Notes under the pieces: model-generated
Told to the model about the DNA's origin: nothing
Databases searched by the model: none
What the model saw: the letters and a program-made list of their open reading frames with translations, nothing else
Assembly (NCBI GenBank): GCA_003647375.1
Contig: QMMS01000343.1
Span: forward strand, 1-5,035
Direction: 5' to 3'
Source: Deltaproteobacteria bacterium
GTDB lineage: Bacteria > Desulfobacterota > Desulfobacteria > Desulfobacterales > B30-G6
Length of the DNA: 5,035 nt
Shown: piece by piece, positions 1 through 5,035 of the stretch
How positions within the stretch are numbered: position 1 is the first letter of the stretch
Layout: every line of letters begins with the position of its first letter
Translations under genes and position numbers: made by a program

Positions 1-913
1 CCATGGGAACTTTTTTATTGGCCAGGAGGCGTTTGATGTAATTGACCAGGGTTATGTTGTAGCAGACAAACAAAATGGTGTTGATTTGGCGGTTGTATTG
101 TTTCAGGAAGGCCGCCTTGTGAATCAGGATAAGGGTTTTGCCGCAACCGGATAGGCCGACAATAATTCTGTGTCCGCCATCAAATTTCCTGGCCAGGGCT
201 TCCTGAAGGTGGTCCAGACTTTTGAGTCGGCAGCTGCGTACAGCATATGAAGTCTCGGATTTTCGTACAGGCAGCTCCAGCTTAACCGTTGGGAAAAGGA
301 GCTGCTTGAGGTGATCCAGTTCTTTGCCGGTCAGGGAGAATTCAAACTTTGGGGCAAACATTTTTCCCAGCACTTCGGTGAAGCATTTGCCAGTCGGGTC
401 GCTGCAGATGTCTGATGCCGGGTGCAGATCGTCCCAGAAAAAAATTTTATCAGTGCCGATGACACGATCCAGTTCCTTTTCTATGTATTCGTATTTACTG
501 ATGTTGGGGAATACTACACCACGTTCAATAGGAATGATGGGGTTGCCGTGATGGGCGGGATATTTGGACACAAGGAGACCGTCCTCCTTGATTCTGTCCA
601 TTACCTGATAGCGGTATTCCCTGGCCTGTTTCAGCGGGTTTTTACAGGGATCGAGTTTGGCGCCTTTTCTTACGGAAAATATATTGGGATCTGCTTTTTC
701 GATCTGATGAAGTGTCCAGTCTTTAACCTCGAAAATGACCAGGCCTGTTTTTGCGCTGTATAGGATGAAGTCCGGCTCACGGTCGTCAATGTCAGGTGAG
801 TACCAGGCAACATAGCCGGCATCAGGTTTGGCAACAGACGCGAGGAATGTATAAAACTGTTTTTCACCATCAGTTGTGAATTCTTCTACATCCTGTGGAA
901 TCATGAGGGCCAT
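1..913 (-). CDS. NERD-domain nuclease / superfamily 1 helicase, N-terminal part (runs off the window)
   Basis: The 304 visible residues begin at ATG 913, which has AGGA seven bases upstream and an in-frame stop at 923-925; a second in-frame ATG lies at 904. Residues 12-135 resemble the NERD (nuclease-related) domain: EPDF with D48, then FEVKDW with E62 and K64. This is the D...ExK spacing of PD-(D/E)XK nucleases, followed by the conserved Gln-rich helix NPLKQAREY (92-100). A linker leads to the Walker A motif GLSGCGKT (253-260), then a segment like helicase motif Ia (LFVCYNITLV, 281-290). Proteins of this layout normally continue into UvrD-like helicase motifs, here beyond position 1, so the full length is unknown. 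They are thought to unwind and cleave DNA, and some NERD helicases act against phages. The substrate here is unknown. No clear promoter is visible in the 94-bp gap upstream. The nuclease and ATPase residues visible are intact. Confidence 0.85.
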   Translation of the reverse strand, partial: MALMIPQDVEEFTTDGEKQFYTFLASVAKPDAGYVAWYSPDIDDREPDFILYSAKTGLVIFEVKDWTLHQIEKADPNIFSVRKGAKLDPCKNPLKQAREYRYQVMDRIKEDGLLVSKYPAHHGNPIIPIERGVVFPNISKYEYIEKELDRVIGTDKIFFWDDLHPASDICSDPTGKCFTEVLGKMFAPKFEFSLTGKELDHLKQLLFPTVKLELPVRKSETSYAVRSCRLKSLDHLQEALARKFDGGHRIIVGLSGCGKTLILIHKAAFLKQYNRQINTILFVCYNITLVNYIKRLLANKKVPM

Positions 914-1001
914 GGCTATGTCCTAAGCAATATGCTGTCTTATGGTTTTCTAAATCGAAATGCTCACATTAAGTGTTGCAAGCAATACAAAGAAGGATAG
1001 G

Positions 1002-1027
1002 TGCCGGCTATTGGATTAAATCCGGCA
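1002..1027 (-). other. Inverted repeat around the stop codon of the DUF4143 remnant
   Basis: TGCCGG (1002-1007) and CCGGCA (1022-1027) form a 6-bp GC-rich stem with a 14-base loop that contains the TAG stop at 1008-1010. In the minus-strand transcript it is followed some bases later by a pyrimidine-rich stretch with TTCTTTG, not by a clean U-run. It could be a poor terminator between this gene and the NERD helicase gene, or chance. Confidence 0.25.
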
Positions 1028-1922
1028 ATTCTCGCCAGGGTATGGCAATATTGTTGCCGGGCAATTCGGTTTTCTTCTCCACACGGCAAGCGAGGATCCC
1101 TGTTTTTGAAGCTTCGCTGCCGGCAAGTTTTTTAAATTGATTCAGGCTTCGAGCATGTACTGCCGAAGGTGTTGCCGTTAGTTTGATATCAACGGGTATG
1201 AGCTTTCCTTTGGCCTGGACAACCAGATCGATTGCTCCTCCACTTTTTGCCCGCCGATAATAAATTGGGGGCTTTAGTCCCTGGTTGGTAAAGCTTTTCC
1301 ATGCTTCTCCGACCACCAACCCTTCGAAAAGAGCGCCACCCATGTTTCCAGCTAATGCAGCTTCTGCCGAGGGCTGCCGTGTTAGATATGAAACCAGGCC
1401 GGGATCGATGAAATAGAACTTGGGCGCCTTGATCAAACGTTTCCCAAAATTATTAAAAAACGGCGACAGCACAATTGCCAGGTAGCTAGTTTCTAAAACG
1501 TTTACCCATGACTTGATGGTTGGCTGAGTAACGCCACAGTCTCTGGCCAGGGTGGCAGGATGAAACTCCTGGGCATGATGGGCGGCGCTCATTTGTACGA
1601 AAATTTCAAAAGCCCTTAAGTCACGAATGTTTTCGAGCTGCCTGACATCTCTTTCAAGGTAGGTCTGTAGATACGACTTGATCCAAAGGTCTCGTTTGGC
1701 TGGATAGAGAAAAGGTTCCGGGAAAAGTCCATTCCAGAGTACTGAAGATAGATAAGTCGAATGGTCGCTTTCGACCTCGGCTATGTTAAAAGGCGGCAGC
1801 TCCAGGATCGCAATTCTGCCGGCCAGTGTTTCGCTGACATTCTTCATTAAATGGAATTGTTGGGATCCGGTCATGATCCATTTTCCAGGCTTTCGGTTCC
1901 CATCGATTCTCATTTTAATATA
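1008..1922 (-). pseudogene. DUF4143-family ATPase, N-terminally truncated (no Walker A)
   Basis: The open frame from ATG 1913 gives 301 residues matching the C-terminal three quarters of AAA_14/DUF4143 ATPases. Visible parts are the sensor-like TGSQQF (15-20), the AGR segment (31-33), a winged-helix region with VTQPTIKSWVNVLE (128-141), the DUF4143 signature KFYFIDPGLVSYL (165-177), and a C-terminal nuclease-like fold with AIDLVV (D229) and PVDIK (D242, K244). Family members usually run nearly 400 residues and start with a Walker A and a DEIQ-type Walker B; both are absent. Family-like sequence continues three codons upstream of the ATG (YIK, to 1922), then stops resembling the family, with a TGA at 1947-1949. 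The break therefore lies near 1923-1934. There is no Shine-Dalgarno sequence before ATG 1913. The glutamate usual two residues before D229 is alanine. Function in intact members is poorly known. This copy can hardly hydrolyse ATP, so I call it a remnant, although 301 codons remain open. Confidence 0.75.
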
Positions 1923-1950
1923 GGCTATAATAATTGTCTGCTGTTGTCAA
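1922..1950 (-). promoter_or_regulatory. Promoter-like sequence before the DUF4143 remnant
   Basis: The minus strand carries a perfect -35 hexamer TTGACA (1945-1950). The possible -10 elements are poor: TATAGC at 15 bases spacing, TAGCCT at 17. A perfect TATAAT lies at 1926-1931 on the plus strand but has no good -35 there. It may be the original promoter of the ATPase gene, joined to the gene interior by deletion of the 5' part. It may equally be a chance hit in AT-rich DNA. Confidence 0.25.
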
Positions 1951-1983
1951 TATTTCACGGATGTCCCTAAAGTCCTCAGCTTA

Positions 1984-2006
1984 GAAACATTTTTATAAAA
2001 TATTTC
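1984..2006 (-). other. AT-rich dyad downstream of the ADP-ribosylglycohydrolase gene
   Basis: As minus-strand RNA, GAAAUAUUUU and AAAAUGUUUC pair over 10 bp with one U-G wobble and a three-base loop. It lies about 40 bases past the TAA of the hydrolase gene. It has almost no GC pairs and no following U-run, so it is not a convincing terminator. Nothing else is seen in the gap 1923-2046 apart from the promoter-like hexamer. Confidence 0.25.
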
Positions 2007-2046
2007 TTCAGTTATGCCGTCTGCCGTGTTTTGCTTCTAAAATGGG

Positions 2047-2817
2047 TTAATAATCACAATTGTATTTTGCATTGAATTGATCAAGAACTGTTAGTAAATC
2101 CTTTGTCAATTTTTCCTTGACGCATTTCACAATATCAGCCGGGATCTTTTTGTAATAGGCCTGGGCAATACCGCCAGCTATGCAGGCCATGGTGTGGGCA
2201 TCACCACCTAGTGAAATGGCATTCTTGACAGTATCCATATAATCAGAAGATTCCAAAAAAGCGATTATCGACTCGGGCACCGAACCCTGGCAGGAAACGT
2301 CGAACCGGTAAGCAGGCCGTATGACATCCAGACTCCTGTCAAGGTCATAGCCGAACCGGTCGGTGATTTCCTCGCGAATGTTCTCTTTTGTTTTGCCGTT
2401 CCTGGCGAGGAATATGGCCAAAGCAGTGGCCTGGGCGCCCTTGATGCCTTCAGGATGATTGTGGGTGACTTCGGCGGATCGTTTTGCCTGGGACAAAACA
2501 TCCTCGCTGGTGTCGAAGGCGAATCCCACTGGCGACACCCGCATGCCCGAACCGTTGCCCCAACTGTTGTAGGGTTGATTTTCCCATGACCACATCCATC
2601 TGCGAAAAGTCCCGCCATAGCCAGCATGCGGGTATAACTGGGCATAGTGTTTGATGGTTTCGGCAAAGTCACCTTCATTAAGGATGGCGTCAGCTACCGC
2701 CACAGTCAATACCGTGTCGTCGGTGAATGACGATACCCGTGGGTCGAAATCCTTATGTTTGATCGGAAATCCCTCGTAGGGTGAACCGATCATGTCTCCG
2801 GCAATGGCGCCTATCAT
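2047..2817 (-). CDS. ADP-ribosylglycohydrolase (DraG/ARH family)
   Basis: The complete 256-residue protein fits the ADP_ribosyl_GH family (PF03747). Members remove ADP-ribose from modified proteins, nucleic acids or small molecules, using a two-metal site in an all-alpha fold. Visible marks are the N-terminal GAIAGDMIGSPYEG (3-16), metal-binding FTDDT (31-35), GYGGTFRRWM (66-75), NGSGMRVSPVG (88-98), the THNHPEG helix start (118-124), and GGDAHTMACIAGG (204-216). In DraG and ARH3 the last motif reads GGD-x-DT, and its second Asp is a metal ligand. Here residue 208 is His (codon CAC at 2194-2196), so activity may be changed or lost. There is no signal peptide. Start 2817 is chosen because family homology begins at once, with AAAGG eight bases upstream. 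No ADP-ribosyltransferase partner or nitrogenase gene is visible, so the substrate is unknown. DraG-type regulation of nitrogenase, reversal of a toxin or a metabolic role are all possible. Confidence 0.9.
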   Translation of the reverse strand: MIGAIAGDMIGSPYEGFPIKHKDFDPRVSSFTDDTVLTVAVADAILNEGDFAETIKHYAQLYPHAGYGGTFRRWMWSWENQPYNSWGNGSGMRVSPVGFAFDTSEDVLSQAKRSAEVTHNHPEGIKGAQATALAIFLARNGKTKENIREEITDRFGYDLDRSLDVIRPAYRFDVSCQGSVPESIIAFLESSDYMDTVKNAISLGGDAHTMACIAGGIAQAYYKKIPADIVKCVKEKLTKDLLTVLDQFNAKYNCDY

Positions 2818-2915
2818 CAGTTGTGCCTTTTTACGTTCATAGGGAAACGTGCTTCTTTAAATGTTGACTTTGGGCTGCCAAAAATGGCTTCTAAACGTGG
2901 TTTCCGGCTTCCGTT

Positions 2916-2994
2916 CTCTGACACTCCGTCCTCTGGGTCTCTGTGGTTCTGGCCTCTGTGGCTCTGTGGTTCTGTTCTCTGTCCTCTGGTTCTT
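2916..2994. repeat. Degenerate 23-bp tandem repeat built on CTCTG
   Basis: CTCTG starts at 2916, 2931, 2939, 2954, 2962, 2977 and 2984. Spacings are 15, 8, 15, 8, 15 and 7, so the unit is 23 bp with an internal 15+8 structure. Units are 2916-2938, 2939-2961 and 2962-2984, plus a partial fourth. The second and third agree at 19 of 23 positions, the first and second at 15 of 23. The core reads CTCTGTGGTTCTG on the plus strand, and the minus strand is purine-rich. The period is not a multiple of three, so it is not a protein repeat. It would lie in the untranslated leader of any hydrolase transcript that starts upstream of it. From memory, similar CTCTGTGG tracts occur between genes in many environmental bacteria. 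Confidence 0.75.
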
Positions 2995-2996
2995 AT

Positions 2997-3007
2997 GGTC
3001 CGACCCC
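2997..3007. repeat. GGTCCGACCCC element, possibly REP-like
   Basis: The minus strand reads TGGGGTCGGACC over 2997-3008, containing the small dyad GGTC/GACC around one base. I recall this string recurring near REP-associated (Y1) transposase genes in deltaproteobacteria-like genomes, but no transposase is in the window and I cannot count genome copies. Confidence 0.25.
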
Positions 3008-3021
3008 AGTAGCATTGCCCG

Positions 3022-3477
3022 TTAATCTCCTAAGCCTATGTCCTTTAATATGCTGCGGCCCTTAGGTCCGGCCTTATATTTTTGTTTACTGCTGGTTGGT
3101 TTGTCGGGAATGGTTCGCTCAATGATACCGGCTTCAAGCAAGGGGTTCAGATAGTTTCGCTAAAATGTTTTCCAATGCCTTTTTTTTAGTAACTCACGAA
3201 TTTCGGATGCTTTACGGGACTTTTTGCAGAAAATGAGAACTTGTGCGGCAACTTCTGCGGTGACTTGTGCGGTCAGGCCGTCAATTACTTTGAAAATACC
3301 TTTTAACAATTTAATTTCACTGCTTTTATCAACTTGTGCGGTAGCTTCTGTGGTTGATGGTGTTCTGTCCAGAGTTCCGATAGGTTGAAAAGAAAGAAAT
3401 ACCGATCCGGTCTGTTCTTTCCATGTGGGAGCAGGATTCCCGTTTTCGACCAGTTGCTTTATTTCCTTTTCGTTCAT
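3022..3477 (-). pseudogene. C-terminal remnant of an AlbA_2/RecG-like DNA-binding protein, split by an amber codon
   Basis: The first frame (3477-3160) gives 105 residues. It starts with ENGNPAPTWKEQTGSVFLSF (11-30), which resembles the segment after the helicase/DNA-binding core of AlbA_2 'RecG-like' proteins. A TAQVTAEVAAQV linker (69-80) and half a winged helix follow (SRKASEIRELL, 87-97). TAG at 3160-3162 ends it. The same frame then continues for 45 codons to TAA 3022-3024, with [20 protein letters not shown] and SSKQKY, the usual end of this domain. So a single stop codon interrupts an otherwise intact 151-codon tail. A CAG to TAG change would explain it, since Gln or another polar residue often sits there in relatives as I remember them. 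The AlbA_2 domain (usually several hundred residues) is missing. The start at 3477 has AGGAG five bases upstream and an in-frame TAG just before. A shortened 105-residue protein may be made. The alternative is readthrough of the amber codon. Confidence 0.65.
3239..3274 (-). repeat. 12-bp tandem repeat encoding TAQV-type linker
   Basis: Plus-strand copies ACTTGTGCGGCA, ACTTCTGCGGTG and ACTTGTGCGGTC follow each other at exactly 12 bp (starts 3239, 3251, 3263). They encode TAQVTAEVAAQV on the minus strand. A further pair at the same spacing lies at 3332 and 3344 and encodes the ATAQV earlier in the protein. Such (T-P/A-Q/E-V) linkers are common before the C-terminal winged helix in AlbA_2/RecG-like and some Fic proteins. 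Confidence 0.75.
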
Positions 3478-3481
3478 ATGC

Positions 3482-3486
3482 TCCTA
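3482..3486 (-). promoter_or_regulatory. Ribosome-binding site of the RecG-like remnant
   Basis: The minus strand reads AGGAG followed by CATAT-overlapping spacing to ATG 3477, about five bases. With the in-frame TAG directly upstream it fixes the start of the 105-codon frame. Confidence 0.65.
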
Positions 3487-3494
3487 ATCATAAG

Positions 3495-3507
3495 CTTACC
3501 TGGTAAG
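3495..3507. promoter_or_regulatory. Perfect palindrome CTTACCTGGTAAG, possible operator
   Basis: CTTACC (3495-3500) and GGTAAG (3502-3507) are perfect inverted copies around one central base, 18 bases upstream of ATG 3477. The one-base centre rules out a hairpin of the full length but suits a dimeric DNA-binding protein. No regulator gene is visible nearby. Confidence 0.35.
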
Positions 3508-3523
3508 ATGGAGCTCGGATTCT

Positions 3524-3544
3524 TTACGCATTAAGGATGCGTGA
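3524..3544. other. Stem-loop between the helicase and the RecG-like remnant
   Basis: ACGCAT (3526-3531) and ATGCGT (3537-3542) pair perfectly around the loop TAAGG. T-A pairs and one wobble extend the stem to about 8 bp. There is no T-run on either strand next to it, so it is not a standard intrinsic terminator. It would lie in the 5' leader of the remnant's transcript if the promoter at 3572-3600 is used. Confidence 0.4.
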
Positions 3545-3571
3545 AAACCGATATCTTTAGTATTAAGTGTG

Positions 3572-3600
3572 ATTTTAACCTTCATTTCAAAATATTTCAA
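3572..3600 (-). promoter_or_regulatory. Sigma70-like promoter for the RecG-like remnant
   Basis: Minus strand: -35 TTGAAA (3595-3600), a 17-base spacer, and -10 TAAAAT (3572-3577). Transcription would start near 3565 and give a leader of about 88 bases containing the stem-loop, the palindrome and the ribosome-binding site. The gap is AT-rich, so chance matches are likely, but position and spacing are ideal. Confidence 0.4.
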
Positions 3601-3627
3601 TTAATTATCTCTACTTTGCCATATTGT

Positions 3628-5035
3628 TTATTGGGCAGTGTGAACCACCTCAAGAATGGGAAGCTCCCAGCTGTCGGTTTGAATCCTTTCCTGAAAACCA
3701 TCAGCGGCATCCTCCCTGTTGCGCTGATACATAGCCAAAACTCTCACATCCAGAACATTTTTCAAACGATTCTGCCAATACTTAGAGCCTTCCTGTGACA
3801 GTCTTGCCAAACAAATACCGTTTCCATTACAAATTTCTATTTTATCGTTTTTCGGACAGAAGAATACACTATCCCCGGCTTCCAGTTTAGACAATTGCTC
3901 ATGAATTTGATGCTTTTCCGAGAAGTTAGCAGCATAGTCCATGTAGATATGTTCTAAGCCCAGTATTTCATATTGTCGGCCATCGATACCAACAGAATCA
4001 GTCTTGCCGCGATATGTGAAAGGCATCATGAAATTTCCCCGGAATTCTCTGAGAAATGGATTAGGATTTGGTGTTAGTTTTAGAAGATGAAGGTTTTCTT
4101 CGGCGCGTGTCATGCCAACATACAATACCCGGAGCTCTTCTTCCCATTGATCCTTTCTATCTGAAATATGCCAATCACCATCTGTAATGAATACGTGGGG
4201 AAATTCCATGCCTTTAGCCGAATGGATGGTACTCATGAAGATACCCTGGCCAATAACCTTGTCCCTACGCTGTTCTGCTGCAAATTCATAAAGTCGGTCT
4301 ATGGCCCAGCTGCATGGCAGTATACTGTCGTCAGTACTTTCTTGATAATCATCTAAAAAGGTCTTAATGATTTTCCACCAGATATTCATCTTCCGTTCTC
4401 GAAGGATAACACTTAGATGCTTTTGGATATCACTGGTTCGTAAATTTTCTTTTTCATTTGAAACCATCCAGTCAAAGATCAATTGAAATTCCCGCAGGCG
4501 ATGAAGGGAAAGACCTTTTTCCAATGTTGTTCTTATAGGATATTCAGCTTTTTCAAAAACGGTTCGTACGGTAGATAGTGTCGATTTTGCACGTGACAAC
4601 ACAGCAAAGTCCTGCCACCGGGTTTTTGGGTCAAGCTCTTTTATTCGCTCAATTTCGGTTTTAATGTATTCGGCCTGAAGGATTCGGCTGTCAATTGAAA
4701 CGATCCGTATCCGCCCTTGGCCCACAGGGTCAAGGCGATTCCATCTGCCACCAGGGTCTGTTGCTTTTCTCGCATGATTGATTTGAATAGGGTGGTCGCC
4801 TTTCATACGATCACGGTTGGTGCGAATCAATGCGTTGGATGCGGCAATGATGTGACCGCTGGAACGATAATTTTCCACCAGATAGATCGTTTCCGATGGG
4901 TAATCTTCCTGAAAGCGTCTGATAAAGCGAACATTGGCCCCTCTGAATGTGTAAATATTTTGATCATCGTCACCTACGGCCAACAATGTTAATTGACTGT
5001 CCTTTTCTTCAAGTGATCGACCGGCAATGGCAGAA
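3628..5035 (-). CDS. UvrD-type superfamily 1 helicase, C-terminal part (likely RecQ-UvrD fusion), runs off the window
   Basis: The frame is open to the window edge, giving 468 residues; the real start lies beyond 5035. Superfamily 1A motifs appear in order, numbered from the edge: motif III GDDDQNIYTFRGA (21-33), motif IV LVENYRSSGHIIAASN (52-67), motif V STIHSAKGMEFPHVFITDG (268-286) and motif VI EEELRVLYVGMTRAEENL (298-315). All key residues look intact, so this is the ATP-driven 3'-5' translocase half of an active enzyme. The next region (about 355-440) has VFF/ICLARL beta-rich segments preceded by HIYMDYAANF. As I recall, this tail and the phrases NRDRMKGDHPI and GDDDQNIYTF are typical of very large proteins (about 1,600-1,700 residues) with an N-terminal RecQ helicase and a C-terminal UvrD module. 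A plain UvrD/Rep-like helicase is the alternative. A role in repair or defence is inferred only. The gene ends with TAA 150 bp upstream of the remnant's ATG. Confidence 0.85.
   Translation of the reverse strand, partial: SAIAGRSLEEKDSQLTLLAVGDDDQNIYTFRGANVRFIRRFQEDYPSETIYLVENYRSSGHIIAASNALIRTNRDRMKGDHPIQINHARKATDPGGRWNRLDPVGQGRIRIVSIDSRILQAEYIKTEIERIKELDPKTRWQDFAVLSRAKSTLSTVRTVFEKAEYPIRTTLEKGLSLHRLREFQLIFDWMVSNEKENLRTSDIQKHLSVILRERKMNIWWKIIKTFLDDYQESTDDSILPCSWAIDRLYEFAAEQRRDKVIGQGIFMSTIHSAKGMEFPHVFITDGDWHISDRKDQWEEELRVLYVGMTRAEENLHLLKLTPNPNPFLREFRGNFMMPFTYRGKTDSVGIDGRQYEILGLEHIYMDYAANFSEKHQIHEQLSKLEAGDSVFFCPKNDKIEICNGNGICLARLSQEGSKYWQNRLKNVLDVRVLAMYQRNREDAADGFQERIQTDSWELPILEVVHTAQ

Larger units (their letters stand above)
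2818..3021. other. Non-coding gap upstream of the hydrolase gene
   Basis: About 204 bp with no credible gene. It holds the 23-bp tandem repeat, the GGTCCGACCCC element, and a 5-bp hairpin at 2869-2882 (TTTGG/CCAAA). I could not find a good sigma70 promoter for the hydrolase gene here; TTGGCA on the minus strand near 2880 lacks a well-spaced -10. Confidence 0.5.

Noticed and set aside
324..763. Plus-strand genes within 324-551 and 422-763
   Set aside because: They are antisense to the NERD-helicase frame, which has strong motifs; their translations look like no known protein.
1926..1931. Plus-strand promoter with a perfect TATAAT
   Set aside because: No acceptable -35 at 15-19 bases, and no plus-strand gene downstream.
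2265..2678. A second 137-codon gene inside the hydrolase gene
   Set aside because: It overlaps the hydrolase in another frame on the same strand, resembles no family, and the hydrolase frame has clear motifs.
2817..2840. Leader peptide of seven residues ending in TGATG at the hydrolase start
   Set aside because: The overlap is neat, but there is no ribosome-binding site before it and such short frames are common by chance.
2916..2994. CRISPR array
   Set aside because: The units are degenerate and directly abutting with no unique spacers, and no cas genes are visible.
2821..3012. Small plus-strand gene in the repeat gap
   Set aside because: Its Leu/Trp-rich end is just the CTCTGTGG repeat translated; it has no ribosome-binding site and the repeat period is not a multiple of three.
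3180..3187. Programmed frameshift at the A8 run
   Set aside because: The conserved tail lies in the same frame as the part before the stop, so a shift would not reach it.
3524..3544. Intrinsic terminator of the UvrD-type helicase gene
   Set aside because: The stem is good, but no T-run follows it on either strand.
3541..4992. Plus-strand genes at 3541-3798, 4168-4356 and 4717-4992
   Set aside because: All lie mostly or wholly antisense to the conserved helicase frame and lack recognisable domains.

Overview
All gene content found in this window lies on the minus strand, so transcription runs from high to low coordinates. The protein families (a DUF4143 ATPase, an AlbA_2/RecG-like DNA-binding protein, a DraG-like hydrolase and large accessory helicases) and the intergenic repeats look like an accessory region of an environmental bacterium. 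Desulfobacterota or a similar group would fit, but this is only an impression; there is no rRNA or other phylogenetic marker. GC content is moderate, with AT-rich gaps between genes.

In transcription order: (1) 5035-3628, the C-terminal half of a UvrD-type superfamily 1 helicase, cut by the window edge and probably the tail of a very large RecQ-UvrD fusion; (2) 3477-3022, the C-terminal winged-helix end of an AlbA_2/RecG-like protein, lacking its N-terminal domain and interrupted by an in-frame amber codon, yet preceded by a good ribosome-binding site, a palindrome and a plausible promoter; (3) about 205 bp of non-coding DNA with a degenerate 23-bp tandem repeat; (4) 2817-2047, a full-length ADP-ribosylglycohydrolase (DraG/ARH family) with a histidine where a metal-binding aspartate is expected; (5) 1913-1008, a DUF4143 ATPase without its nucleotide-binding N-terminus; (6) 913-1, the N-terminal 304 residues of a NERD nuclease-helicase, cut by the other window edge.

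The picture is a decaying accessory region. Two apparently sound DNA-processing enzymes, both seen only in part, flank two gene remnants and one intact hydrolase. The gaps of roughly 95 to 205 bp between genes argue against one tight operon. I do not see a demonstrable new multi-gene system. The points most worth checking are the amber codon with a conserved tail behind it, the metal-site substitution in the hydrolase, the two N-terminally truncated genes, and the 23-bp repeat.
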